DNA of 64,000 nucleotides from Petunia secreta (GCA_029990175.1 JARKIP010000033.1:21311001-21375000), one strand, 5' to 3'. Positions 33,851 through 46,605 are shown, counted from the first letter of the stretch. Numbers and translations: made by a program. Notes: a model not told the origin generated them from the sequence alone.

Positions 33851-34034
33851 GAAGTTGAAATCCTACTTGAGAAGTAGGTCGTGGTTTTTTGATCCCGTGT
33901 CTAGGGGTTTTTCCACGCTAATATCTGGTGTTCAAGTACTTACAGTTTTAATTCCACACATCGTAGAGTAAAGGAACACATTTTAAGGAACTGGTCCTTA
34001 AAACAGTAAAGTGGTGTAATCGTGGGAAATAACA
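33851..34034 (+). mobile_element. Duplicated tail of the Copia 3' LTR
   Basis: 184 bp identical to 24063-24246 except about one base, followed by the same GAGAG. It carries a palindromic 11-mer at 33987. It shows that the duplication happened after the Copia insertion; no other Copia sequence is present here. Confidence 0.95.
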
Positions 34035-34039
34035 GAGAG

Positions 34040-35394
34040 TGATTGCTAAAGCGAGTTTCATCGACAGCGCATCGGCTACAACATTGTCTTTACCCTTCTT
34101 GTAATGAATTACATAGGGAGATCTTTCAATGAATTCTACCTATTTGGCATGCCGCTGATTCAACTTCTCTTGACCTCGGAGATGTTTCAAAGATTCATGA
34201 TCACTTTTAATCGCAAATTCACGGGGCCATAGATAATTTTGCCAATGAGCGAGTGCTCGAACGATGGCATGCAATTCCTTGTCATATGTAGAGTAGTTTA
34301 AGGTTGCACCCTTAAGCTTTTTGCTGAAGTAAGGGATCAGCTTCGATTCTTGCATAAGCACTCCTTCGGTCCCAACTCCAGATGCATCACATTCAACCTC
34401 GAATGCTTTGTCGAAGTTAGGGAGTTGTAGCAACTTAGCCTCTGTTTCAACTCTTGGAAAGCCCTCTCTTGGGACTCTCCCCACACAAACAGATGGTCTT
34501 TCTTTACCATCTCGGTTAAATGAGCTGCCACAGTGCTAATTTCACGAACAAACCTTTGGTAAAAGATATCTAATCCATGGAAGCTACGAACTTGAGATAC
34601 CGAGGTTGGAGTAAGCCAATCTTTGATAGCCTCGACTTTTGACTCATCGACTTCAACACCATTAGCAATCACAATAAATCCTAGAAAAACTACACGCTTA
34701 ACACAAAAGGCACACTTTTAGAAGTTAGCAAATAACTTATCTTCTCTAATGGTTTCAAGTACTAGCCTTAAGTGTTCGACATGTTCATCCACAGATTTAC
34801 TATAAACAAGTATGTCATCGAAGTGAACAACAACAAACTTATATATGAACGGTTTTAGCACATGGTTCATCAATCACATGAACATGCTCGGTGCGTTAGA
34901 AAGGCCAAAAGGCATCACTAACTATTAGAGGCCAAACTTTGTCTTGAATGCGGGTTTCCACTCATCACCCGGTTTCATTGGAATTTAGTGGTAACCGGAC
35001 CTGAGGTCTATCATTGAAAAGCATGAAGAACCACCAATTCATCTAGCATATCATCTAATCGAGGGATAGGATGGCGATAATTTACCGTTATCTTGTTGAC
35101 TTCTCGGCAACTAACACACATTTGCCATATTCCATCTTTCTTCCGGACAAGGATAACAGGAATGGTGCAAGGACTCAAGCTCTCTCGAACTAGGCCTTTG
35201 TTCAGCAATTCATCCACCTGCTGCTGGAGCTCTTCGGTGTCTTTGGGATTACACCAGTATGCAGGTTTGTTGGGGATTTGAGACCCCAGGACGAAGTCAA
35301 TTTGGTTCTCGATTCCTCTCAACGGAGGTAATCCACCAGGCATTTCTTCAGGGAACATGTCTCGGAGTCCCACAAAACACTTTGAATAGGACAA
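34040..35394 (-). pseudogene. C reverse transcriptase and RNase H, copy 2
   Basis: Same as 24252-25606, with two base changes noticed (near 34685 and 34934). The same frameshift and stops are shared, so the gene was already dead before duplication. Confidence 0.87.
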
Positions 35395-35636
35395 GGCAAA
35401 GGGTCATTGTTAGTAGAATCATCATTAGAGTTTAGAAGGATACCCTTGTGCACGGGGCAAATCATCAATCAACCGTTGTCTTTGCCTCGTAGATACTCAC
35501 TCGGTTGCATGATTGCACAAATATTATTTACCTCGGGTGGTAAATTTTTGTCCTCATCCACAATTGGTGTCCCGATGGGAGACTTGGCTTTGGCCGCTTC
35601 TTTCAGTTCCTTCATTCGTTTATAGTCCTCGCTAAC

Positions 35637-36231
35637 TTATTTTGGAGACAATGGCTTGAGTATGAAACTCTCCCCTCCGAGCTTAGCAATGTAAGTGTTG
35701 GACCGTCCGTTATGTATAACCAACCGATTATACTGCCATGGTCGACCTAATAGCAAATGACAAGCTTGCATCGGTATCACATCGAACATCATCTCATCTT
35801 GATAATCTCCCACTTTGAACTTGATCCACACTTGCTTGACAGCCTTCAATTCTCCGCATACATTTAACCATTACAAACGGTAGGGCTGAGGATGCTTCGA
35901 GGCAGGTAGTCCCATTTATGAAACTGGTCACCATATTTGCACAACTACCCGAATCAATAATCATTGAACAAACCTTTCCCCTCACTCGACACCTCGCATA
36001 GAAAAGATTTTCCTTTTGATTGTCCTTTTCTTCAAGAGTCATACAGCTCAAGTTTCTACGAACCACAAGAAACATTTCCAGATGGTCAGCTTCGGCTGCT
36101 TCACGACCATCATTAATTTCAGCTCGATTAGTCTCCTCTCCATTTTCTTCCTCGGTGTCACTCGCGTGCTCATGGACGGTTCCATCTTCGAGCAAAAGCA
36201 TAACTTTGCAAGTTGGAAACTCTTTTGCCAT
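35637..36231 (-). pseudogene. C protease region, copy 2
   Basis: Copy of 25849-26443, with the same IIDSGSCANM motif and frameshift; no differences noticed. Confidence 0.82.
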
Positions 36232-37607
36232 GTAACCATAACCCCTATATCTATGACTCTAAATGTTTGAAGCATTAGAAGTATTGAGTTACAGTTTACC
36301 TCCCATCTCCTTGGAGTTATTAATGGTCAATCCCCTTTCGAAGGGTCTCTTTTGATCTCGACCAGTGTTGGCACTTACTGGATTCGGACTCTTCTAATCT
36401 TTACCTCGGTTCAAAGGAGTTGAAGTAGTGACTCCTTGGTACCGGCTTACTTTTTCACCCTTCACCCATTTCTCAGCATCAATGGCTGCATGGAATAGAT
36501 CCTCCAATGTTTGATACACATGCAGTCTCATTTGAGATGACACTTCTCAAGTCAGTCCATTTTTGAAACGAATGATGGCTTGCTCATCATCTTCTTCCAC
36601 ATCAAGATCCAATCGAATCTTTTCGAACTCATCATAATATTCTTCGACTGATTGGGACCCTTGTTTCAAATCATAGAGCTTTCGAAGTTGCTCTTGTCGA
36701 TATTTGGCAGTCACATACTTAGCATCCATCACTCTTTTCAGCTGTGCCCAAGTATGAATCTTAGGATAGACATTCCTTCTCCTCATTCGTTTGTCATCTT
36801 CCCACCACGTCGATGCATATGCCTCGAACGAAGTAATAGCATGTTCAGCTTTTCTCTCTTCGATCATCTCATTTGTCTCAAAGATTCGTTCCAAACGAAC
36901 CTTCCATTCAAGATATTGGTCCGGATCACTAGTTCCTCTGAAGGGTGGAATAATGATCTTGACACTACTCAAGTTTGAATCACGAGAACCTCGAATCGGT
37001 TCCGGATACTCATCAAAGTAGTCATCAGCCTCACGCTCAAAATATCTATCAATATTTGCACCTCGACCTCTACCTTGGGGATTTCCACGACCTCGTTGAA
37101 CCTGCCTTCGTTGAACAAACGGTGGCTCACACTCAGCTTCGACCTCGGAAAACTCTCCATCATCGACCCCTTCATCAACAACAACGACTTGTCTTCGGGC
37201 CCTTGGAAGTGGTAATCTATCACCTCGGGGAATGCCCAAGTTTTGATGATCGGCTTGGGGATTGCGCAGTTTTGTTTTTCTGCTTGGGGATTGCCCAAGT
37301 TGTGTTGTCTAGCTTGGGGATTGCCCATAGCTTCATTTCGAACAGCCTCGTTCTTCAATCATTGTAGTCGAACCAACTCAACAAATTGCTCCAGTTTCAT
37401 AGGAGTGGAGTTGCTAGTACCAGTGCCTGAGCCAGGCAAGGCCACATACACATTTTCTTTCTCGAGGTTTGCTACTCGAGCACTCACTCCTCTTACCTCG
37501 GCACTGATTCCTTGTATAACAGCCAAGAGATCAGTTAACGACGCCGCGGGTGCCTCAACGCCTTTTCCATCACCTCCATTCCCAACTATGGTACCTGCAC
37601 AAATCAA
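36232..37607 (-). pseudogene. C gag, copy 2
   Basis: Copy of 26444-27819, with the same stop after the N-terminal part, the same GNPQA-type repeat and the same degenerate zinc knuckle. Confidence 0.85.
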
Positions 37608-38803
37608 AGACCAAGAAAATATTAAGGTTAGAAATCACCTCAGACACTCCCTCACTTTTATTGGGTGGCGCTCGGGTCCACTCAAGTCGTAGGTTTGGTT
37701 ACTCAAGAACTTGTTGCCAATGGCTTTCCTCGGTTTGATCGATCTCTCTAAGATCCTTCGAATTTGACAAGTCACACTGTCTCTTTCGGGAAGAGTGATT
37801 TGATTTTGACTCGATGGAACAGACGCTATTTAACTGCACACAGGAGGTGAAAGAATTTTCTACCATATTTGGGACTTCGGTAACCCCACGCACGAGTTCT
37901 TATAAGCTCAAACAAGTTAGTACGAGCTCAAGTAGAAAGATTTACTCCAGAGATCTATGAACGAGATTTATCGACCACAAGAAAAGAAGATAACCTCGGA
38001 GAATCTACCTTTTGTTTCTTCTTTAGGAAACCTCGGACACAACAACTCTTGTACGGACAAAAGTAGTCCCTCCTTAGTACAGATTAAGGTTTATTCTTAT
38101 CCACTTTTTCCTCTTTCTTGCCAACATCTTTTCACCTGGGGTTTTGATATTAACACTTTATCCCTTTCTTCTTCAATGGAACTGTGAATTTTCTTCTTTG
38201 GTGTACGGACACCTTAAAACTTTTGTTCACAGTCCAAGGCTCAACAAGATTCAGGTCGCTTTTCTTTCGTTAAAACCTTTAACGAACAGAAATAACTTCA
38301 GTTCCAAGCCAAGCTAAGAACAACTTCAACTTCGTCGTCCATACATTGTTACAATGTAACAAGTTTCCAGTGTATGGATGGTGGCTAAATGATGGAACTT
38401 CAAAAAATTAAGCTCAAACTCGACCCAAATCAAACAATAACCACCAGTCTTCAATGAGAACAACCAAAACTCAACAAGGGTTTCAGAAACAATACCACCA
38501 CATCAAGAACAGTTCAAAAAAATCAAGAAACCCTAGTCAACGGATGATGTACGACGGGTACTCATTCGAACCTCCAAACAATAGTAAACAAGAATCTGTG
38601 GTTGTTTAATCCAAACAACCAACAATCAAACAAAATTTTTGGATTTTCTTCTTTCTATTTTTTTTTTTTTTTTTTTTGTGAATAAGAACCCAAATAGTGA
38701 TAACAAGAACAAAAACAAGAATACAAAATGGAAACAAAGACACAAATGCACGAATATAAAGATAAAGAGCAGGATTGGGGTTGTAACAACAAACCCAAGC
38801 TGT
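37608..38803 (-). other. C leader, copy 2
   Basis: Copy of 27820-29015. One change (T to C) near 38167. No gene seen. Confidence 0.7.
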
Positions 38804-38815
38804 GCTCTGATACCA
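38804..38815 (-). other. C primer binding site (tRNA-iMet), copy 2
   Basis: The minus strand reads TGGTATCAGAGC next to the LTR boundary at 38819. Confidence 0.85.
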
Positions 38816-38818
38816 AGA

Positions 38819-39578
38819 TGGTTCAAGCTAATCTTGAAGAAGAAGCTTAGCAACCGAAGAACATCGGAAAACAAGAAACAAAGATAGAAGCAAGACAGAT
38901 CTCAGCTTCGTTAGAATGATTTCGAAGAACTAGTCTCGGACCAAACAACGGAAAACAAAAGATACATCTATACTAAGAAACAATCCTCAAGAAGAACTCA
39001 TGCTTCTTGCAAATTGAATGATCAATGAAGAAGTTGTTCAAACGGGTACACCGATTGACCCAAGTTCTTATAAAATCCCACGTTGGAGTTCGGCTCTCAT
39101 CAGAGTCTCAATAGCAAAACAGCTATAACAACATTCATCAACAACTAGATAGAAATGAACTAGACTAAGGTGTTTATAAAGATAGCCCCAAGGGTACTAA
39201 AGTAATTACGGTCATAGGCGACCAATAAGACAAGGTCACGTAGGGCCGAAGTAATTCATGTGCTCGGCTCTCTTGACTTCGGTGCTCGATTGCTCAGCTT
39301 GACACATTTGAAAACAGAAGATCACTTGCCTCGGCCACAATTGTAGCCCTTCGGTCAATCACTGCTCGGCGTCGAGGTTGAGTTTTCGGTTACTTCCTTC
39401 TTCAGGCTCGAGCTTGCAGATGTAGCTTTCGTATCTTGTGCTCCGTCACTCAGCATCCGAAGAGTTGCTTTCTCCCAACCATGTCAACTGAATGTGAGCG
39501 TCATGCAAAAGTTTGGCTTGGTCGTGTCATCGGCTCGATGGGTTGAATACTTTATCAATATGTGTTCGGTCTACATCA
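38819..39578 (-). repeat. C 5' LTR, copy 2
   Basis: Copy of 29031-29790 with about six to seven base changes, a locally higher density of differences than the rest of the duplication. Confidence 0.87.
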
Positions 39579-40031
39579 GAATCAGCCTTCGCATTTTCTT
39601 CTCTTAGTATCTGATTAATCCTCCATTTTTGAAAATTCTTCAGACATTTCTCCACTCTAGCTCGGTACTCTTGCATGCGGGTGTCTTTGGAAGTGTATGC
39701 TTCGGTCACCTGGTTCACCATGAGCTGAGAATCGCAGTTGATGCTGACCTTCCTGGCCCCCAATATGTAAGTTAGTTCTAGGGTCTTAAATTACAACTTC
39801 ATATTCTGCTTCGTTGTTCGTCATCTGGGAGCAGCTGACAGCTTTCCTGAACACCTTCTTCGTCTGGGACTCGATCACTAAACCAAGCCCCTCCCCTTTT
39901 ACATTCGAGGCACCGTCAATGTGGATCACCCATTCCCCGAGGGGTAATGCTTTCTATCATCTTGCGTTGCTCCTCAATATTTTGCATTAAGTCGGTGCTG
40001 AAGTTGGCGACAAAGTCAGCCTTTTGCATAT
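39579..40031 (-). pseudogene. Element E: Tat-type RNase H fragment, copy 2
   Basis: Copy of 29791-30243. It ends in CATAT (40027-40031), the left target duplication of the complete D element. Confidence 0.82.
40027..40031. repeat. Left target-site duplication (CATAT) of D
   Basis: CATAT immediately before the D 3' LTR; the same five bases follow the 5' LTR at 53369-53373. A duplicated copy is at 30239-30243. Confidence 0.88.
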
Positions 40032-41321
40032 TGATCACGCCCAACTACGCCCTATAAAAGGGACTAAGCGGTCGCAGCAAATATAGCTCGGTACTTAAAG
40101 TCCCGAGGTCGAATCCCACAGGGAACACTCGAAATCTAGTTGTTTTTCTAACTAATTTACCTATCAACTAACTTCTAAGGGTGTTTGATTTAAGGTTGAT
40201 TGTGTAGTAACAACTAAGTAATAAAAATTAATAATATAGTAAACAACAATTAATAGCGAATAAAATTGATTCAAGGATGTAAAGCCTAGGATTGATCTAC
40301 CCAACTCCTACCTATTTATTAGAATAATGATTTAACGAATTCAACTTGGTTCTTCCTATTGAACACTTGCTCCAAATTCACAACTATTCACTTCCGTGTA
40401 ATAACTGTAACTTTCACTAACTAATTTTTCAATTAACTAATGAAGATAGATAAGACTACAAGTATTGTCCACAATCAGGGTCAATGGTCACATATCACCT
40501 TATTGACAATCTAAGTAATACCTTGGTTTTAGACTGAAATATTGGTAAGTGTTTAACCCAAACCTATGAATCTATCCCTAGACACACACGAATAATGGGA
40601 ACAATCAATTGGCATCCCTTCCAATCAATAGCAATCAAAACATAAACACTTAGATAGGAAGAATTCACAAGTTTCATTCATCAAAACAAATATTCATAGC
40701 ACATAAGTATTGGAGTGGTTCAATCAACCCTAGAATGGGTGAATTAGCCACTCATGTTCATGATAGTCATATCAAATAATTCATGAATGAATAAATTACA
40801 AAAAGTAGGGAAGAATTTAGAAAAACTCGTATTCTTGAAGTCTCCCAAAGCTCTAGCCTCCTTTTTGCTCTTCTCCAGTGTAGATCTCCTCTGAAAATAT
40901 GTTAGAATACCTTATAAATCTCGTGTCAAACTTGTGGACAAGTTTGCCCCTCGCCACTTTTCGCCAGAAAATTTTTCCTCATGGCTGGATCATGGCCTTA
41001 CGATGCCTGAGCCATGCACTTGCGAAATTCTGCTTTCAACTTCATGGCTGAATCATGGCTTTACGATGACTGGGCCGTGACATTTCGTCTTCAAGTTCCT
41101 TTCATGGCTAATCCACGGCCTTGGCACCTTACAACGCTGTAAATTAACTTCATTTTGCTCCAAATCATCAAACTTTAACACTTTTTCATACCACTTGATT
41201 CCTACACATTCAAACACCCAATATAAGCACAAAACACTAATATTAATGATAAACCGTCCACCAAAACACCCAAAATGTGAAGAATCTAATACTAAAATAC
41301 ACGTTTTGTGGCCAAATATCA
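40032..41321 (-). repeat. 3' LTR of complete D
   Basis: 1290 bp; see 30244-31533. About 20 substitutions and small indels against 52077-53368. Confidence 0.95.
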
Positions 41322-42961
41322 CCACCCCACACTTAAGAGTTTGCTAGTCCTCGAGCAAAGAAGAAGAATACATAGAAAGCAGGCAAGACATCAAGATCAG
41401 ATAAAAACTCATGACCGACAACTTAACCGGACTCACCCATGAAATTCAAACACCCTTTCTTTTGGTCATGATCAAGTATTGAAAGTAGAAACTTATAGAC
41501 CACTTAAATTCTAATGTACCTCATAACAAGAAGATGCCACCAAACACACAATATATGATTTCAAGAAACTCTGTGGCATATCAAATATCACTCTCACACT
41601 CACAAAGAATCTTCTCATGTCTCACAGAAAAGTACCATATGCTTGCCCATTTTGTTGCTCTCCACTAATGTAGGAGTCCTGATCAAAAGTCAAGTAGGAC
41701 TTTTTATAGGTTGTAATGTTGGCTTGGGGTAAGGTGTGGTACACTTTTGGGTATATAGTGACTAATTCTTCCCCTAAGCACTTTAAGCACCACTCACTAC
41801 TAATTTCCTCACATATTCATACAATTGTAGCACTTCCCAAGGTTTTCATCCATATCCACTGTCTAAGCTCAAGAGTCCCTTCTCTTATATTGTTCTTTCT
41901 CCTCATTATTCATCAATTTACTCATCTATTTTTTTTCTTTGCTTTTTGATTTTTTTTCTTTTCTTTTTCTTTCTCTTTTCACAATTTTTGTATATGAGGA
42001 GAATATAAGTGTTTCTTCCTTCATTCTTTTGCAACTTTCTTCTCAAGTACACAACTCTTATGACATACCCACCATCTTACCAATCACACAACTTAAAGTA
42101 GTTAAGGGGAAGATGGGTAACAAGAGAGGTAAATAGCAAAAAGAGATAGGGCTTGTAACACAGGTTGCCAAAGAAAAGGTCAATAGGCTCAAATTGGGAC
42201 ACTGAGGAATTCATTCATTAGGTAGGCTTATTTAGTCACTGGCGGGCCAAAGAAGGCCTACTTTCATCCTAAAGATCAAGACTACCTAGGATTTCGCCTC
42301 AAACAACAAGCAGGGCAAGTTCTAGACTTAACATGAAACAATGAGAAGTAGAAAAAGAAGTAAGCTCACCACACACTGTACATGGAACTCAAGGATCGTT
42401 TCAATTTCACCTTGCAATACCTAATTATGAACTCAAAAAAGAAGTTCAAAAATATATAGGTGGTTCTAGCTAAAGGTTGTCTTTCAAAGTTCTCCCTTCT
42501 CTCTTTTTCTGCCTGCTTCCCCTTTTTCCTCCTTCTGAACTCTTTCTTTTCTCTTTTTTTTTTTTTTTAAATTTTATTATTATTTTTTAATCTAACCTAC
42601 ACAATGCCTGGTTCAGCAAAAATAACTCAATGGGAAAGAACCAAGGCTAAGAAAACCCAAAGAGATTATTGATATGCTGGAAATTAACTAAGCTATAAAG
42701 AACTGCTGAATATTAAAAATACTAATCTATTACAGGCCATTAATATTCGGGATATTACAGACCTCAAAAATAGAAAGCAAGAAACAAATTCAAAGTAGTC
42801 AAGAGACTAAAAGCAAACAAACAAACTAAATCAGTAGCATATATATACAATCATCCAAAAATATACTCCCACCCCACACTTAAGACTGTGCATTGTCCTC
42901 AATGCATAGGAGAAAAAAAACAAAAAAAAAAAAAAAAACAAGGGGGTGAGAAGACTCCCTG
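41322..42961 (-). other. D 3' untranslated region with two polypurine boxes
   Basis: Purine-rich on the element strand. One tract abuts the LTR (plus-strand CCACCCCACACTTAAG at 41322-41337), and a second copy of the same box lies at about 42870-42885, just after the end of the third ORF. No gene seen; several homopolymer runs. Confidence 0.75.
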
Positions 42962-44271
42962 TCAAGCCTCCAGCTCGTCATCGACACCATCAGTAGTGCC
43001 GGTCTCATCCATATCAGCGTCTCTGTCATACTCATCATCCGCGTCTGCTCCATCATCATCATCATCTACAATAAAGTCAGATAGATCGTCCTCACCGGAC
43101 TCTGAGAGATCGGGCTGATCCTCTGGCAAATAGTCAGAGTCATCCTCTGAATCATCAGCAATGTCCAACGTCTGTCGAGGCTCAGCATCAGTGTTCTCAT
43201 CCTCAGAAGGGTGCACCTCACTACCAGACTCATGCCCCAACAGCATCTTTTCCAGCCCAGACATCGGGTACTTCTTAAAACAATCTTTAACATCTATGTT
43301 CAAGGCCTTGCAACACTTCTCTTGCATCATATGGGTACGAGCTAGCAGTCGAACCATCAGCGCATCCTTATCAGCAGTAGGTACCTTAAAGGTCTTCTCA
43401 TCCTCTTGGATCTTGACATTAGTGATGTCAAATTTAGTAAAAGAAGCTCTCTCTATGTGATCCCCATCATACTCTGGCACACCTTTAGCATACAGATATT
43501 TGGTTAATGTGACGGGTTCATTTCATTTCCCCAATCATAATCTCACCAGCATTAATAGGTTCACCTTTCATCAGAAAATATAGAAGACATACCGCTCTCG
43601 GGTCACATCAGACAAGTGAGTGCAAGGCATCAACCTTGTAGTGAGAAAGAGATGCCAAACCTTTGCGGTCTTCAGAAAGAACCGTTTAGGTAACCAGTTA
43701 TGCCTCCTCAGAGTAGACGCTTTCCACTTACCTAGCTTATTTCCTCCACATAATTCCATGCGAATGTCCTCATAGTTAGGCCGTAGCACAAACGCCTCAA
43801 ACGGCTCCTTGGGGTGGTTTTCAACCCCCAGATATTCACACAAAGCAGCAGGGGAGATGTCAACAATCATACCCCGAATCTAGACTAGGTGACCTTTAGT
43901 TGCCGGGTTCCAAATTGCATACAATTCTTGAATCATGGTCATGTTAGCCTTTCCGGTTGCTTTTAACAACTTGTCCCATTTCCTAGCCTGTATAGCTTCC
44001 AAGATTTCAGGGTGTTTGGCTTGGCAAGCGTCAACTTTAATTGCTTTTTCTGGAATGTATGGCTTAGGACGAAACTTTTTGTACCAAGCCTTCGCTGCTT
44101 CATCAACAAGTTCTAGTTCATGGCGGGGGATCTTAGCAAGAGGTAGCTCTGGCTCGACCTCAGGTGAAGCAGGTTGCGTCCCTTTCTTTTTGCTGCTAGA
44201 CGGGGCTGCACGTTTAGCAGGAGGTGCAATGGATTTTTGTCCAGCTTTGGTCGTCTTTTAGTCTTAGCCAT
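42962..44271 (-). pseudogene. D third ORF, broken
   Basis: Minus strand. ATG at 44271 begins MAKTK, then one frameshift leads into a 120-residue open block. It has a basic Lys/Ser-rich region, KFRPKPYIPEKAIKVDA and MTMIQELYAIWNPATKG. A TAG at 43880-43882 follows, then the same frame continues (MIVDISPAALCEYLGV, 43571-43870) to a stop. Two further frame changes near 43500-43575 lead to LMKGEPINAGEI and the final block 42962-43480 with a strongly acidic tail. It resembles the 'putative plant transposon protein' family (a nuclear or particle role is unknown). I see no membrane segment, so an envelope role is not supported. Confidence 0.75.
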
Positions 44272-46605
44272 TTGTACCCAGGCCTGCAATAACATCAAAA
44301 CAGCATAGTATGCCAAGAGTTATATAGCAACTCGTGAAATACAACCTAAGAACGGTCACAAAAGCAAGCAAACTAAGTGCAGACAACATTGGACACACTA
44401 GTATAGTCATGAAATCAGCTTGTGGGTATTCAGACTTCCCCGCTTAACACTAGAAAAGCAACCAACAATCTCATAAGCAACTGCATTATTCTACTAGCAA
44501 TAAACAATACACCTCAGAAGTTGCTATATTCAGCCACCAAACAAATAGAGAGCACGTGTCGAGCTTAACCAATTATAGAGGCAGCGTTACGACAATACAA
44601 AGTGGCAACTTCAGAGAGAGTGAAGAACAAAACTTAGAACACTTCCCTGCAATTAGAATACTCCCAATCAGGAACTACACTCCAATCTGTTCAATGCAAA
44701 CCATCTAGTCACAAAAAGCGCAGAGCCTAATTGTAGAAAAAAAAATCACAATAACCAACAGGGAGTGCATGAACAGAAATTGACGCTACAGGCTGCATTG
44801 CACTTATTTAAGAATCAAAGTAAGAACTACCAAGCATTTAGCGCAACGAATTACATAATCTAAGGCATATAACTGAACTATCACTTCATAAATAATCCGG
44901 AGCATCATTTAGCTCAACTTGTAAGCGTCAAGGAAACATATTTAGTCCACAAAAGTGTATCACAACTCAGATTCCACCACAGAATTCAGTCAGGCATTGT
45001 GTCGTTCAGTCAAACCACCGCGATGCACAAATGATGTAGCAACCCATAGAATATGGAAACTACCTATATGCAATGCGAGAAAGCAAGTCGCTCGCAAGTA
45101 CGAACGAGCGAATATACACACACCAATATCAAGCTAGACCAACACCTACGACACACATCCTCCGCTGCCTAACAGAAACGATTCAGCATAGCAACTCAAC
45201 ATAAACATTCAGCACAAACAGTGTTAATAATCAACCACCCAGCTGGGCAGCAAGCGCATACAATTGCAAAGCAGCGAGTAAAAATTCTTCTTACTCAAAA
45301 CCTATAGAACAATGTGAGTAAGTAGCAAACATTCTCCTCACAGTGCTCAATCAAGTCGACACACAACATCACAAGATTGAGACCAACTCTTCGCTCGCTT
45401 GCAGGCACACTAGCATTATCAAGCTTAGGCATAACCAATTGTCCCACTCAATCAACACCAAGCTAAGACGACATCTTCGCCACTAGTCACCCCTCCTAAT
45501 GAGATTCCAATAGCTTACAATTCAGCCAGCAACCCCATAGAGAAAACAAAATTATCTCAGTCGCTTACACAATATTGATCAAAACATAATCACTTAGGGC
45601 TTAAAATTCGAACAAACCACTTAGCTAAATAAAATCAAATAGCATAAAAAAAAATCAGTGAGAGGGAGTAATCTAGGGTCAAGCGGAACCTTAGAAATTT
45701 CAGAGGGGGTGGTGCGATGGGGTAGTGGGGATGGGATAACAGTCGCGGGGTGGGGGGGTCGGGAACTTCAGAAATGGGGTAAGAGAATGGGAACAGAGGA
45801 GAGAGAAGCGAGAGACGAAGAGAGAGAAGAGAGAAGGCCTTACCTGTCGTCGCCGACGAGAGCAGAGCTGCCAGAGCTGCGGTGGGGGGTGGGGGAACGG
45901 GCGTCGGGGATCGCAGGGGTAAGGGGAAGGGCTTTTGAACGTTTGTTCTTTGCTCTGTTTCTTTTGTGTGCAATGTATAGTGAGTAAATTAATTTTAGGA
46001 GTTAGAAAATATTTTGACCCAAACTTACCTGAGGCATCGCTTTTCCCAGCGACTTTTAGGCTTACAACACTGTAAATTTTTTTCTTTTCTTCTTACTCAG
46101 CTGAAATTTTCTACTCCTCATGGCTAACCCATCGTAAAGCCATGCCTGGGCTATGTCCCAAATTTTTTTTTCGTTAGAGAAAAATTTGAAATAACCTTAC
46201 CCATCGCTATACCCATCGCGTTTTGGCTTCCCTACACTGTAAAAACATTATTTCCTTGCCTTTTTCTCAGCTGAATTGTTTACTCCTCATGGCCATACCA
46301 TCGTAAGGCTATGCCTGGGCCATGAGTTTTTTTTTTCCTTCATTGCACCTGAAAAACCATCAATTCCCTATTCTTCAAATTATATTCCAACCTGCAAAAC
46401 ACCTCCAAAAATAAATATTAATACATGAAATGTGCTAAAATCTAACTCCTTTTTGTTTTTTCATTTTTTTGTATTTTCGTATTTTTTTTTTTACTTTAAA
46501 TTAAAACTAAATAGAAAGCAGTAAAATTTTGGGTTGCCTCCCAAACAGCGCCTTATTTAAAGTCGTGGCACGACATTATGCAAGCTTCAATCACTCGTAA
46601 AAGTA
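44272..46605 (-). other. Spacer between D pol and third ORF
   Basis: 2.3 kb, mostly AT-rich with no protein-like frame. Plus-strand 45700-45950 is G-rich with several GGGG runs. The 112-residue minus-strand frame there is Pro/Ser-rich and looks like low complexity. Two direct repeats of about 100 bp with 169-bp period lie at 46060-46340. A long spacer before the extra ORF is usual in Athila elements. Confidence 0.7.
46060..46340 (-). repeat. Two direct repeats with CATGGC hairpins in D spacer
   Basis: Repeats around 46119-46160 and 46288-46326 contain CATGGC, a central ATCGTAA[A/G]GC, and a closing GGGCCATG-like end. The central 14 bases (ATCGTAAAGCCATG, 46131-46144) are the exact reverse complement of the core of the LTR units (CATGGCTTTACGAT). 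Confidence 0.8.

Larger units (their letters stand above)
34035..39578 (-). mobile_element. C element, right half, copy 2
   Basis: Second copy of 24247-29790 with the same stops and frameshifts. It contains RT/RNase H, protease, gag, leader, primer site and 5' LTR. The integrase half is absent because the duplicated segment begins in the Copia LTR. Confidence 0.93.
33851..43621. repeat. Tandem segmental duplication, copy 2
   Basis: Second copy of 24063-33833. At its right end D continues into complete internal sequence (43622 onward), so this copy holds the original D context and copy 1 holds only a truncated D. Confidence 0.95.

Noticed and set aside
43935..44261. 108-residue plus-strand frame in element D
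   Set aside because: Antisense to the basic part of the third ORF, which has family-like sequence on the minus strand.
45635..45973. Pro/Ser-rich 112-residue minus-strand frame and an Arg/Gly-rich plus-strand frame
   Set aside because: Both lie on the same G-rich low-complexity island in the D spacer; neither resembles a known protein.
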